Below, in pieces: positions 33,550-45,577 of a DNA stretch of 64,000 bases. Every line of letters begins with the position of its first letter. Positions within the stretch are counted from its first letter, which is position 1. This DNA is from Dipteronia dyeriana (lineage: Eukaryota; Streptophyta; Magnoliopsida; Sapindales; Sapindaceae). The notes below the pieces were generated by a model. It saw nothing but the letters and a program-made list of their open reading frames with translations. It did not search any database and had not been told where the DNA came from. The DNA is taken from the NCBI GenBank assembly GCA_032871835.1, contig CM065297.1, positions 94,509,052-94,573,051 on the forward strand, written 5' to 3'. The translations under genes and the position numbers were made by a program.

Positions 33550-34920
33550 TTAAAATTTCCTCAGATGATCTGCGTTCCTGGTGTGGTCGATAGGGCATCC
33601 ATCTATGTCTTCGAGCTTGTATGCCTCATTTCGGACCACTACCTTTATTAAGTAAGGCATTTCCAGTTCTGTCATAGAACCCCGTCTGACCTCTTCCTGG
33701 TATTCAAGGTTACCTTACTGAGAACTAGGTCTTCTTTCTTAAAGCTTTGAGCTTTAACCGTTCTGTTAAAGTACCAAGCGATCCTGTTCTGGTAAATCGT
33801 TACCTTCTTTGCTACCCGATCTTGTTTCTCTTCCAAGAGATCTAGACTTGCTCGGAGCTTATCCTTATTGCTTCATTGTTCGAAATGTTAAACTCTGAAG
33901 GAGGTTAGTTTGTGCTTAATGGGAAGAACTGCTTCAACCCCAAAGGTTAAATAATAGGGCGTTTCTCTGGTGGCTATTCTCCTTGTAGTACGGTAAGCCA
34001 GAGGACATCGAGAAGCTCCTCGACCCATCTGCCCTTTCTCTGCTGTAACTTCTTTTTCAACAGCATCTTGATAGTCTTATTGGTGGATTCCACTAACCTG
34101 TTAATCTGAGGGTGGGCTACTGGAGCAAATCTAAGGTCGATTCCCAAGCCTTGGAAAAAGTCCTTGAATCGACCGTTATCAAACTTCTTACCGAGGTCGG
34201 CTATAATGATAAGAAGAGTCTGAAACCTATAAGCTACGTTGTTTCTGATAAACCTTGTCGTATTCTCTTTCGATATATGGGACAGTGGTCCGGCTTTGAC
34301 CTGCCTCACAAAATAATCGATCGCCACAATAGCATGATTAGCTTGTCCATGAGTGATAGGTAGTGGTCCGATCAGGTCGACTCTCCACATAGCAAAGGGG
34401 TAAGGCGAGCTGAGAGATGACAGTCGCTCCAATGGTAGGTGGCTTAAGTTAGAGGTCTTCTGGCATGGTTCACAGGATTGCATAAAACTCTTTGCATCTT
34501 GATAGATCGTTGGCTAGTAATACCCCATGCGGAGTACCTGATATGCCAGTGCTTCCCCACCAACGTGGTTTCCGCATTCTCCATAGTTAACCTCTCTTAA
34601 TACCCATTTGGCATTATCAGGATACAAGCAATAAAGCAGGGGAAGGGACCTGCCCCTCATGTAGAGGTGCCCGTCCACCAGGTAGTATCGGACTGAGAGC
34701 CTCTTGTTTTTTCTGGCTTGGTCGGGCTCCTCGGGAAGCCTTTCTTCTTGGTGATAAACTACTATTGGGTCTATCTAGGACCGCTGTCGATTCGAGACAT
34801 AAATCTCATTACCCGCTACTATGCTTGGTCGGGAGATCACTTGGAGATGAACTCCCTATGGCAAGGATTGGCCACAATTGACAACTATCTTGGCAAGAAC
34901 TTCAACTAAATGGTTCTAAT
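33550..34920 (-). pseudogene. pol: Integrase of element C
   Basis: The core is open in 33974-34483 with CEPCQKTSNLSHLP (zinc Cys pair), VDLIGPLP, ADLGKKFDN and LVESTNKTIKMLL, so the Asp, Asp, Glu set is kept. The zinc-region His residues near 34550-34650 are not in frame. The C-terminus ends DHLRKF with a TAA at 33550-33552. A frameshift follows the core at DVLWLTVL (tyrosine-containing AYRTT in relatives). Confidence 0.85.
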
Positions 34921-35705
34921 GTCGAGGGACCTGCTCGATCTTAAACCCCTTAAACTTATTTTTATGCAGCTGAACTAACTTCTAATATGCAATCATGTTA
35001 TCCTCTTTTGCCTAATAATCCCTTGAAACCTGATTGACAATGAGTAATGAGCCACTCTTGACCTGTAAGTAATCAACCGTAAGCTCCGTGGCCGCCTTCA
35101 TCCCGGCTAGGAAGGCTTCTTACTCTGCCTCATTGTTAGAGGCCTTAAACATGAATATGAAATAGTGGTAGCATTCAGTCCCCTGTGAGTCTATTAGAAC
35201 TATGCTCGCTCCTCCTCGGGTTAGCCTGAACGCTCCGTCCGTGTAGAGGGTCCATGATTTGTAACCCTCTGATCAGCTATCGGACTCTAGAGCTTTCTCA
35301 GAAGCTTTATCTGTCGCTGCGAAGGTCGCTCGACCTGGAGGAACCGAGAGCTCTACCACAAAGTCCGCTAAAGCCTAGCCTTTAATTACGATTCTAGGCT
35401 TATACCTTAAATCAAACTGAATAAGCTCCAATGCCCGTAAAACCAGTCTTCTAGACACATCCAGCCTCTACAAGAATTGACGGAGGGGTTGGTCCGTCAC
35501 TACTGCTATTTAGTGAGCTTGAAAGTAGGGACAAAACTTCCTTACCAAGGTCACCAAGGCATAAACGAATTTCTCCAGAAGGGTATAATTCTTTTCTGGT
35601 TTGGTTAGAGCAGGATTCACGTAGTAGATAGGCCGCTGGACCTTATCTCCATATTCCTTTACCAAGGCCCCACTTACTGCAGTCTCTAAAACGACCAAGT
35701 GGATT
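34921..35705 (-). pseudogene. pol: Second RNase H and first RNase H of element C
   Basis: Two adjacent RNase H domains, degraded. The second (34921-35290) is recognised by decayed versions of SWPEGCKSWILYTDGA and NNEAEY. The first (35291-35705) keeps ALVKEYGDKVQRPIYYV and ALTKPEKNYTLLEKFVYALV in 35510-35698. Order and spacing are as in B. Stops are frequent in the second domain. Confidence 0.7.
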
Positions 35706-36685
35706 TACAGCTCTTCTCCAAGACTTGGATTAACTAGTAATTGAGGGCTTGAAAAACTTGCTCACTCTCCTGATCCCATTTCATGTTCCTTCCCTGCTTG
35801 ATGGCTTTGAAGAATGGGAGACATTTATCGGTAGACCGAGAAATGAACCTGTTGAGCGCTGCTACCGGCCCGGTCAAGACTTGAACCTGTTTAAGTGATG
35901 TGGGGGACTTTAAGTCTGGATAGCCTTGATCTTTTCTGGGTTAGCCTCTATGCCTTTCTCATGAACCATGAAGCCTAGAAACTTACCCTCAGTTGCACCA
36001 AAGGTGCACTTGGAGGGGTTCAATCTCATCTGGGTTTCCCTTAGGATAATGAAAGTTCTGCGAAGATAGTCCTGATGGCTTTCAGCGGTTGATGACTTGG
36101 TGATCATGTCATCGATGTATACCTCCATTGATCTTCCAATTTTAGGCTTGAACAGCCGGTTGACCAACAGTTGATATGTAGCTCCCGCATTCTTAAGCCC
36201 GAACGGCATCACCTTATAGCAATATAAACCCCGACCCGGTGATGAAGCTGAGTCTTTTCTTGGTCGGCGGGGTACATAATAATCTGGTTGTATCCTGAGA
36301 ATGCATCCATGAAGCTCAGGAGCTTATTTACTGATGTGGAGTCAACCAACTGATCGATTTTTGGTGGAAGAAACTATATTTCAGACATGCCCTGTTGAGG
36401 TCGGTGTAATCGACACACATGTGCCACTTCCTATTTGCCTTCGTGACCATAACCATGTTGGCGATCCATTTGGGGTAGTGTGCCTCTTTGATGAAGCCTG
36501 TTTTGGTCAATTTTTTCACTTCTTTCCGAACCGCAATATTTCTTTTGGCGTTAAAGTGTCACCTTTTTTGTTTGACGGGCTTGAATGTCGGATCCATTGC
36601 CAATCGGTGAGCAGCCAAAGACATCGGGATTCCGAGCATCTCGTCATGACTCCAAGCGAAGATGTCATTGAATTCTCTGAGGACA
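35706..36685 (-). pseudogene. pol: Reverse transcriptase of element C
   Basis: Open 35910-36212 contains MMPFGLKNAGATYQ, the catalytic VYIDDMITKSS and NPSKCTFGATEGKFLGFMVH. 36328-36519 contains FIKEAHYPKWIANMVMVTKA and CVDYTDLNRAC. A frameshift separates them. The N-terminal part breaks off at about 36685, just past the tract equivalent to GAAGATGTCATTGAATTCTC, where plus-strand protease of D starts. Confidence 0.85.
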
Positions 36686-36948
36686 CCGACCAACCCCTCC
36701 CTGTTGTCACAGAACATTTTCACCAAGGCGGATGTCTATAACATCGTGCAGCCTCATGATGACTCCATGGTTGTCACGGTACAGATTGCCAACTGCATGG
36801 TTCATTGCGTGCTTGTTGACACATGCAACATAGTCGATATCCTCTTCAATTAAACCTTGGAAAAACTGAATTCGAAATAATGGTGTTATAGTAGATGTAC
36901 CACCCTACTATATGGATTCACCGGGGACTCGATCATGCATGAGGGATC
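36686..36948 (+). pseudogene. pol: Protease fragment of element D, left of insertion B
   Basis: Plus-strand text from QPLPVVTEHFHQGG, out of frame, to ADVYNIVQPHDDSMVVTVQI and HCVLVDTCNIVDILFN. The retropepsin DTG is DTC here. Compared with A it is the same protease start. It ends at GAGGGATC, and after the 26 kb insertion of B it resumes with GGATCAAAGATCC at 62926. The right half carries on collinearly. Confidence 0.85.
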
Positions 36949-38191
36949 TGTCAACGGAAAATTTGCTCAAGATGAGAAATTCCAACTAACACCCTCGAGA
37001 CCACTACCACAGAGGTAGTGGCCGAGGTCGGTACCTTTGATACCTAACCTGCTTAGGTAGACATGAATGCTTGAATGAATATTTTGATAGCAAACAAAAG
37101 CTTTATTATTGATTATTTGTGGTACACAAAAATCCCTCGTATACGCTCTCAATCTCACTAGTGCTTAGAAGGGTGGCAACCTCGTGCCTGTCGAATAGTA
37201 GATACAAAGGTGATCGTGTTCTGATCACAGAATTTAGGTCTTGTTCAATTCACTTAATCTCTCATTTTTTTCCTTTTCTCTTCTTCTATTTATCCCAATT
37301 TATATCTGGTCTAAGTAGGTTTAAACTCATAAATATCCCGCCACGATCCTATGAATCTGTTCCCTTTTTATCTGGCGGGATCCATTATTTGAAAGTCATT
37401 GACTTCGAATTGATAACGGATTCGAGGATATCTTTGACGAATATAAGATTGTTTCCTATTTTGAATCAAACACTTGTCCTACACGTTTGTGGAATTTAAT
37501 GTTCATTATGATGTAGATATGTTCTTGTGTGTATTCAAGGCATGATTCTTCATGAAGGTCATCGAGTTAGTTGCTCGTTGTCTCATAGAGCGAGGGTAGA
37601 TCCATGCTTTGGTTCTGTTCTCAAAAGCTTGGGATGGACTTTTCTCTATCCTTTGGAGCTTGAGACGCCCCTGTGGACATTACTAGGAGGTAGCACGGAT
37701 CTGATCCACTTAGAGGCCCTCTTTCTCTTCGTATCGTGGTGGGGACAACGGGCTCCTGGAAAGGTTGGTGGGCTTCCTGGTTTGGCTACGAGTTAAGTTT
37801 GACCATGGGAAGCCTTAACTTGGAGGGAGCTCGCTTCGCTTGTCGGGCTCCACTTCAAGTGTTTCCCGATTTTAGAGACCTTTCCTTGCTTTCAAGGGGT
37901 GGTTCTGGAGGCACGCCCCAAGGAATGGGGTTCCAGAATAAATGATCTCGGGAAGCTCGGGTAACCATGCGACGTCCTTTGCCCGACATTCCATTGTTTA
38001 CGTGTGGGTTCGGCCTGGTCGTGAAGAACTATATTCCTGATAGTACCGAAACCCGATGACCCTTCTTCACTCATGCGGGGTAGATTTATGACCTATCCAG
38101 GGCTCTATGAATGGTGAATTCGGGGTTTCGATCCGAGCTTGGAGAGTGGAAAATTTCTTTTTGGTCCCTTAGCCAGATTTTGCTATTAACA
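36949..38191 (-). repeat. 3' LTR of element B
   Basis: Plus strand starts TGTCAACGGAAAATTTGCTC and ends TTTTGCTATTAACA, 1243 bp. It is followed by GAAGTCCTCTCTGAGTTGAG, the complement of the polypurine region. The block CCCTCGAGACCACTACCAC matches all family LTRs. It is nearly the same as the split copy at 49218/62057. Confidence 0.92.
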
Positions 38192-38420
38192 GAAGTCCTC
38201 TCTGAGTTGAGCACCGGTAGTAGAGTTGGGGTTAGAGGCAGATACCTTTTTTTTCAATTGGGAAATTTTCCGTTATCAATTCATTACCGAGGATCTCGAA
38301 TGAAATCTTCTCATTAATTGTCAGATGACGTGGCGAGCATAGACTGTCGTACTTCATAAAGGATCCGACTGTGTTACGATTCTCTCTGTGGCTTGAGGTA
38401 ACCTTTTCTGATGATTTCTT

Positions 38421-38452
38421 TGACGTCATCATCATCCTGACCCCTATTTAAA
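38421..38452 (+). promoter_or_regulatory. Putative promoter of the antisense gene in B
   Basis: TGACGTCA (38421-38428), a perfect ACGT palindrome of the bZIP type, lies 17 bp before TATTTAAA (38445-38452). The antisense start is about 80 bp further. Homologous boxes exist in A and, decayed, in G. Confidence 0.55.
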
Positions 38453-38534
38453 TTCAAATTTACTGCCGCTTGCTCACACATTCTTTCGATTTTGAATTTT
38501 CAAACTTTTTTTCTCTCGTTATTTTCTTCGGCTA

Positions 38535-41069
38535 TGTCATTGTTTTTTGTTCTCCTTCAGGTCCTCCACCTTCAAACCCTACTCTTTCATTAACGTCAAA
38601 CTCTTCTGACAACATTGAAGCCATGGCTTAGGGCACTGGAGTCCCCAGTTCGGTTGTGAGGAAACAGACGCGAGAGAACTTGAGCGACGAGGGTGTTTCC
38701 CCGCTTCACCAGCGCCATCGCTCTAGTAGGAACGTTTCGATTGGCTCCGGGATCACCAATCTGCCCGACAACCCTCTGAATTTGGTTGATGACGATTCTG
38801 ACGCTGGAGAGAGGGCTAACACAGTTGGGGAGGCTTGAATCGCAATTGTCGGGCCTTCTTCAGCGAGGCTTCTTCCTTATGACTTTAGGGTAATCCCCGA
38901 CTCTACTGTTGACCTACAATCGATCAACCGCCTATGGGATAAATATGGCATTAATAAAGGCGTCACCCTCACAATTCTCCACAAGAACTATGACGTCTTC
39001 AATCCACCCGAAGGCGTACTCCCCATTCACTTGGTAGCCTTCGAAAATGGGGTCAGACTCCCCCTTCACCCTACTCTTCGGCGGGCTCTTTACACCCTAT
39101 AACTAGCTCCCGTCCAGCTGATGCCCGGCTTCTAAAGGCATCTGATTGGCTTCCTCATGCTATGGAAGGAACAGTACGAGCTGGGTAAGGTCACCCAAGA
39201 GCCCGGAGCAGAGGAGTTGGCCTACCTCTTTCAAATCAGGAGTTTGTCTATGATTCCTCGGGGATAGTTCTATATGAAGGCCAAGAACAAACTTAACTTT
39301 ATCATCCCTGGTGCTTCGAGGAAGGACCTAGCCTAGAAGGAGGAGTGGATACTGGCGGGGGGTGATCGGGGGAGCTATATATTTATCGACGGGCATAAGT
39401 TCACGGTTCCCACCACTTTTAACGATAAAACCTCAGGGACCGGGATTCCTTACCCGTCGAGTCTGAGGTTGTGCTCAAGACTATCCTTGCAAGGAACTAC
39501 CTGAACTTGAAGTTTTCAACTGCTGATACCTTCGACTCCAGTAGGATGAATCAATATCTACAAATATCTAATGCTACCCCTCATAAGTAACATCAAGCCG
39601 TTATGCTTATTTTTGTTAACCGGCTCGCTTTTGACAACCTTCTCTTTTCTTTCCCATCTTTTTTTTAGTAGTTTTTATTGTTGCTCCAGCTTCCCGTGAA
39701 GCCTAGCAGGTTCGTACCCGTTCTTTTCATTCCAGACTTCCCCGAGAAGCCCCCTTAGCCCCTTTGAAGAGAAGAGGGCCTACTAATCTAGTTGGGACTT
39801 TGCCTGCTTCGGCTGTATCGCCTTTCCAATTGTGCTCTAAGATAGCAATTCTTGTATCGCGGGCTACTTAAGCTCTAAATCAATGAGGGGTGTGCCCCAA
39901 TCAGTTCAGCCTAAGGGGGATCCTGAGGCTGGTATTCCTGAGATTCCCCCTATTCGCCCCCACCATCAATCAGGCTCTATTGGTCAGGATGAGGTTCTGA
40001 AGCAGTTCGTTGGGTCTTGCTCAGGTGGCGGGTTTTATAGGATGGCTTCAATACCCGTAGACATCATGCTTACCAAGGGGTCTGCCCTCCTATCCGAGGT
40101 GGTCATCGTCTTTATTTTCTCCTGTAATAGCTTGATTTGTCGTTTCTTAACAGGAATTCCCTTTACAACCCTTCAAATTTTAGGTAGCTTTTCTCTGCGA
40201 TCGGGCAGCCAGGGCTGAAGCTGAAGATGAGCGGGCCATGGAATTATTGGCACGAGCTCAAACCTTTGTACAAGAGATGATTTCTAGCTAGAAGGGGATG
40301 GAAGCATAAATGGCTGAGCTTCAGTGCGACCAAGAGATGTTGAAGCGGTCGTTTGATCAAGAAACTCTTCGGTCTAAGCGACGAGCAAGCCAGCCAGCGG
40401 TATGATTTGAAGGAAGAAGCAAAGGCATTGGATGCTGAGAACTAAGGTCTATAAACACAAGTTGTGAAGCTTCAGACTGAGGTGGATTCCTTCTTCATTC
40501 AGGGATACTTCTATGCCTCCTACCAAGTTGCTGAAGCCCTTCCCTCCCCCTTCGATCTATATGTTATTGCTAAATGGGATAGGGAGGAGATATTGGCCAA
40601 GGCCGTAGAGATGTCTCGTCCCTTAGGTGATGAATTGAACCCTTCTAATATGGCCGAAGCCGGGAAGCAACCAGTTGCGTCAGACCTTCCTTATCCTTCT
40701 CTCGTCTTCCCAACGTTGGGTCCTAGAGAATCCTCAAGGGGGGTTCTACCCACGGAGCCAGAAGAAATCCTTACAGAAGCCCGTGATCCCTCTAAAGGGA
40801 TTTTAATGAGAGAACTAGCAGTGGGGGAGAGCATGCTAGAGTCAGTGGCCAACCTTCTTGATGCATCCATTCCATTTGAGGTCATGACAGTGGTTAATGA
40901 GGTATTGGAAGATGACCCAACTGAGCAGCAGGCAATCGAAGGGCATCCTCAGAAATAGGTAGCAGAGGCGGCTAATCAGAATGAGCGACCAATAGAAAGA
41001 ATGGTGGAAGACGAATGCCGTCCTGAAGGATGGCAAGCAAGAGAAAATCAAGAGGATGCCGAAGTTTGA
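38535..41069 (+). pseudogene. Antisense accessory gene of element B
   Basis: Same gene as in A and G. Exon 1 shows NQPDNPLNLVDDDS-like text, YDVFNPPEGVLPIHLVAFENG, LPLHPTLR and LWKEQYELGK. The intron 1 donor is mutated (ATAAGT at 39583) while the acceptor side TTTTTTAGTAG (ending 39671) joins in phase 1 to LFIVAPASREA. Exon 2 ends with KGSALLSE before GTGGTC (intron 2 donor at 40099). The open 40464-40958 encodes the most intact C-terminal part: LQTEVDSFFIQGYFYASYQV, WDREEILAKA, an acidic tail and then EDAEV. It is opposite to pol and close to the 3' LTR. No catalytic motif is recognised. Confidence 0.75.
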
Positions 41070-41559
41070 ATTCATCTTCTAATGACTTGTTCTGAATGCC
41101 TGGAAAATAGGGGCGGGCTCCTCACTCTATTCAAGCCAGACTATCCTTTTCCATTTTTTTGTAGCCCGGAACCTGTGGTTGGGCTCCCTGTTCAATTGTT
41201 GTAGCCTTACCGGGGGATAGGCTCCCCATTCAATTAATGAAAATTGACTTTAGATCTTGTTCTAACTTGATGTGCTTGCTTCATTTCGCTCTCGATCTAG
41301 ATGCAGCCTCTAAAATAACTTGACTTAACTTAATTTGGGAAAAGCAACAAGATAGAAAAACTGCTTGAGTGTGAAAGAGGGCAGCTCACCCGAGTTTTCA
41401 ACTTTCAACGGAAACTTGTAGCTCGGTGACTTCAGTAGATAGTCCCCTTGCACGATTGCAGGCTAGTTCGTACATGTTACAGCAAGCAACCACATATACA
41501 TGGAGAATTAATGACCAGTAATAACTAGGACGTTGGAGTTTAAGTAAAAGAGTTTTTCA
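41070..41559 (+). other. 3' flank of the antisense gene in B
   Basis: Non-coding, with TGTAGCCCGGAACC and TGTAGCCTTACCGGGGGATA, then ATTAATGAAAATT. This matches the G and A flanks. The part 41340-41540 (GAAACTTGTAGCT, CAGTAATAACTAGG) is the single-copy version of the unique portion of the ~727 bp unit in C. Confidence 0.6.
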
Positions 41560-41990
41560 TTCCCGAGCCCTACTGGGAGGTTATAGCCCGATCGAGGCTT
41601 TAAAGAGGACTATCTAGCGGTTTTCTAGTCTTGAGATCGGGATAGCAGTCGTACTTTAAACACGAGTCCTTCTTAAGGGTGGTAGCCCGACCAAGGCACT
41701 AGGAGGGCTATCTCGCTATTTCCTGGTCTCAAGATCTGGATGGCAATTATGTTATTACACTAAGATCCTTCTTGGAGGTGGTAGCCCGACCAGGGCATCA
41801 GGAGGGCTATCTAGCTATTTCCTGGTCTCGAGATCTGGGTGGTAGCCTGACCAAGGCATCAGGAGAGCTATCTAGCTATTTCTTGGTCTCGAGATCAGAA
41901 AGGCAACTATCCTGTTATACTCAGATCCTTCTTGGCGGGGGTTAGTGCCAGGCCGAGGCATTAGGAACAATGCCCCGGCTAACCCCTGGA
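41560..41990. repeat. ~100 bp tandem repeats in B
   Basis: About four monomers (GGTGGTAGCCCGACCAAGGC, GGCTATCTAGCTATTTCCTGG); spacing between GTAGCCCGACC copies at 41682 and 41781 is 99. It is the counterpart of the arrays in A, C and G. Confidence 0.85.
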
Positions 41991-42068
41991 CTTGGGACAA
42001 TAATGTTGAATTTCCCATTTAGACTCAAATCACTGTAAAACATATTTGAAGATGGAGAAAAAACAGGC

Positions 42069-42074
42069 TTTATT
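42069..42074 (-). terminator. AATAAA after integrase in B
   Basis: Minus-strand AATAAA 76 bp beyond the integrase stop. Confidence 0.55.
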
Positions 42075-42149
42075 GATAAAGAAGAATGGAGTACATTATT
42101 GTTGGGTATTAAAAACTAGGTGGAGGAAGCCTGCTCACAAGTCCCCTAC

Positions 42150-44714
42150 TCAAGGGTAGAATTTTCTCAGGTAATCTGCATTCCAAGTATGATTGATGAG
42201 TCAGCCATTCATGTCCTCGATCTTGTATGCCATATTGCGGATTACCACCTTTACTAAGTAAGGTCTTTCCCAGTTAGGCTACAGGACCCCTTCTGACCTC
42301 TTCCTGGTATTCAACATCACTTTCCAGAGAACTAGGTCACTTTTCTTAAAGTTTCGGGTTTTAACCCTCCTGTTAAAGTACCTAGCAGTCCTACTCTAGT
42401 AAATTGCTACCTTCTCAGCTACTCGATCTTGTTTTTCTTCCAAGAGATCCAAGCTAGCTCGAGCTTACCCTCATTGCTCCCCTGTTCAAAATGTTAAACT
42501 CTAAAGGAGGTCAAATTGTGCTCGATGGGAAGAACTGCTTCAACCCCGAAGGCTAAAGAATAAGGCTTTTCTCCAGTGGTCGTTCTCCTCATAGTGTTGT
42601 AAGCCCAGAGGACCTTGGGAAGCTCCTCTACCCATCTGCCTTTATTCTATTGCAGCTACTTCTTCAACAGCCTCTTAATAGTCTTATTAGTGGATTCCAC
42701 CAACTCGTTAGTCTAAGGGTGGGCTACTGAAGCGAATCTAAGGTTGATTCCCAAGTCCTTGCAAAAGTCCTTGAACCGGTCGTTATCAAACTGCTTGCCA
42801 AGGTCAGCTACAATGACAAGAGGGGTTCTGAAACTGTAAACAACATTATTTTTTATGAATCTTGTTGTATTTTCTTCTGATATCTGGGATAGCGGTCCAT
42901 CTTCGACCCATCATTTGAAACAGTCAATCGTCACGATAGCATTCTTGGCTTGACCAGGAGCAGTAGGAAGTCGTTCGATCAAGTCGACTCTATATAAAGC
43001 AAAGGGGTATGGTGAGCTAAGGGATGGCAACCGCTCTGACGGGAGGTGACAGAAGTTTACGGTCTTATGGCATGCTTCACTTGATTGTACTAAGTTATTT
43101 GCATATTGATGGATTGTTGGCCAATAATACTCCATGCGGAGTACCTGATATGACAGTGCGTCCCCACCAATATGGTTCCCGCATTACTCGGAGTGAACCT
43201 CTCTCAATGCCCATTTGGCATCATCAGGATGTAAACATCGAAGCGGATGAAAGGATCTGCCTCTCCTGTATAAGTACCCATCTACCAAGCAATATCAGAC
43301 TGAGAGATTCTTGACTTTTCTAGCTTGGTCAGGCTACCCAGGGAGCCCTCCTTCTCGGAGATAATCCACTATTGGGTCTGTTAACGGGAAATTTGCTCAA
43401 GATGAGAAATTCCAACTAGCACCCTCGAGACCACTACCACGGAGGTGGTGGCCGGGGTCGGTACTTTGGATACTTAACCTACTTAGATATAAATGAAAGT
43501 TTGGATGACTATAGCGAATGAGAGCTTTATTATAGAGCATTTGCGATACACATGAATCTCTCATAGACACTCATAATGTTTTTTATACATAGGAAGATGG
43601 TAACTCCATGCTTGTCGAATAGTGGATATGACGATGGCCGTATCCTGATCATAGAATTTAGGCTCGGCGTACTTCTCCTTTTTTTTTACTCTCTGCCTCC
43701 CTTTACCATGCTTGGCCCTATTTATATTTGGTCCAAGTAGGATTTTTCTCACAAATATCCCGCCATGATCCTACGAATCTGTACCCTTCTTATCGGATGG
43801 GATCTATTATTCGAAAGTTATCGACTTCGCTTTAATAACAGATGCGATAATATTGTTGATGAAGATAAGTTTGTTTCCTTTTTGGAATCAAACTCTTGAC
43901 TTACACTTACATGGAATTAATGTTGGTTATTACATAGATATGATCTTGAGTGACCTCACGGAATGATTACTTCATAGAGGTCACTGAGTTAACTGCTCGT
44001 TGTCTCGAGGTAGATCCATGCTTTAGTTTTGTTCTAAGAAGCCTGGGATGGACTTTCCTCGACCCTTTGGAGCTTGAGGTGTTCCTGTAGACATTTCTGG
44101 GAGATCACATGGATCTGATCCACTTAGAGACCGTCTTTCTCCTCATATTGTGGAAGAGGCTGCAGGCTTCTGGAGAGGTTGGTGGGCTTCAAGTTTAGGC
44201 TATGAGTTAAGTTTGACCTCTGAGAGTCTTAACCTAGAGGGAGCTTGCTTTGCTTGTTGGGATTTACTTCGAGTGCTTCCTGATCTCGGCGATCCTCCCT
44301 TGCTTCCTTGGGGTGGTTTTGGAGCATGGTCCCAGGAAACAAGGTTCCTTGGTAGGTGGCCTCGAGAAGCCTAGACTCTAGCATTCACGTGGGGGCCCGA
44401 CTTGGTCGTGTCTAGCTTCATCCCTGGTAGTTCTGAAGCTCGGTGGTCCTTTCTTACTTCTACAGGGTAATTTTACGGCCTGCTCGGGGTCTCATAAATG
44501 TCAAATTTGGGCTTTGATTCATGCTAGGAGAGTGGAAACCCCTAGCCAAAATTTACTATTAACAGGGTCTATCTAGCATGGCTACCGATCCAGGGGATTA
44601 TTCTCATTACCTGCTATTTTACTTGGTAGGGAGATCACTTGAAGAGGGATTCCCTGTGGTAAGGTCTGGCCACCATTCACAGCGCTATCTTGACTAGGAT
44701 GTTAGCTCGACGAT
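42150..44714 (-). pseudogene. pol: Integrase of element B, split by a solo LTR
   Basis: The body is 42150-43378 and the N-terminal end is 44565-44714. The stretch 42911-43135 includes YYWPTIHQYANNLVQSSEACHK (first zinc Cys changed to Ser) and YRVDLIERLPTAPGQ with the first catalytic Asp. Further on ADLGKQFDN and LVESTNKTIK remain readable, but a stop lies between them (42711-42715 region). The protein ends DYLRKFYP before the TGA at 42150-42152. The split is a clean insertion with the GGGTC duplication. Confidence 0.82.
43379..44564 (-). repeat. Solo LTR of the same Tat family, in the integrase of B
   Basis: Plus strand TGTTAACGGGAAATTTGCTC to TTTACTATTAACA, 1186 bp. It is flanked by GGGTC (43374-43378 and 44565-44569), with no internal element sequence. 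Solo LTRs arise when the two LTRs of an element recombine. It has a TATA motif (minus TATAAATA at 43719-43726). Confidence 0.93.
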
Positions 44715-45143
44715 TCTGTTGTCGAGGTACCTGCTCAATCTTAAATCCTTTGAATTTACGCTTAAGATATTGAACTAGCTTCAGGTAGGCAATCATGTTA
44801 TCCCCTTTTTTCTGATAATCCCTAGAGACTTGGTTGACTATGAGCATCGAGTCGCTTCTGACCTGCAGGTAATCGTCCCCGAGCTCTGCGGTCGCCCTTA
44901 TTCGGTTAAGAGGGCTACATACTCTGCCTCATTATTTGTGGCTTTAAATTCAAATCTGAAACAGTGGCAGCACTCAGTTCCCTCTAGGTCAATTATAACT
45001 ATGCCCATTCCTCCCCCGACTTGCCCAGACGCTCTATCTGTGTAAATGATCCATGACTTGCAACCTTCTGGCCAGCTGTCAGATTCTGGAATCCTTTCAT
45101 GGGCAATGTTTGTCGTTGCAGAGGTCGTTTGGCCTGGGGGCAT
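44715..45143 (-). pseudogene. pol: Second RNase H of element B
   Basis: Begins ERIPESDSWPEGCKSWIIYT and has Asp in IIYTDRAS, Glu in NNEAEYVALL (44898-45143). A frameshift follows, after which the minus strand continues with SDSMLIVNQVSRDYQ and EQVPRQQNR. The extra RNase H is a Tat hallmark. Upstream is the linker MPPGQTTSATTNIA, joined to RNase H 1. Confidence 0.85.
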
Positions 45144-45577
45144 TGAGAGCTATGCTATAAAGTCTGCCAGATCCTGGGCTTTAATTACAATTTTAGGCTT
45201 ATACCTTAAATCAAATTGGGTGAGCTCTAGGGCCCATAAAACCAACCTTCCGGATATATCCGGCCTTTGTAAAAACTGGCAGAGAGGTTGGTCTGTCACT
45301 ACTGCAACTGAGTGAGCCTGAAAGTAAGAACAAAGCTTCTTTGCCGAGGTCACCAAGGCATAAGCGAGCTTCTCCAAAAGGGTATAATTCTTTTCTGGTT
45401 TGGTTAGAGCATGACCTATGTAGTAGATAAGCCGCTGAACCCTATCTCCACATTCCTTGACCAAGGCCCCACTTACTGCAGTTCTGAGATGGCCAAGTAG
45501 ATTTGCATATCTTCTCTAGGACTAGGCTTAACCAGTAGCGGAGGGCTTCACAGATATTTCTTCAAGGCTTGAAAACC
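45144..45577 (-). pseudogene. pol: First RNase H of element B
   Basis: Open in 45150-45464: ALVKECGDRVQRLIYYIGHA (start frameshifted), ALTKPEKNYTLLEKLAYALV, VVTDQPLCQFLQRPDISGRL and VLWALELTQFDLRYKPKI. This is the standard Ty3/gypsy RNase H type, which follows RT directly. Confidence 0.85.

Larger units (their letters stand above)
31256..36685 (-). mobile_element. Inverted Tat fragment C (repeats, integrase, two RNases H, RT)
   Basis: A minus-strand piece with no LTRs. From right to left: RT, RNase H, second RNase H, integrase, AATAAA, then an expanded tandem array. Both ends abut plus-strand elements: E on the left, with only GGC shared, and D on the right, with an ACCGACCAA-like overlap. 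No target duplication is seen at either end, so it is a rearrangement product, not an insertion. Confidence 0.85.

Noticed and set aside
37119..37499. 126-codon plus-strand open stretch, similar one at 49388
   Set aside because: Lies inside the LTRs of B; similarity comes from LTR homology, not coding constraint.
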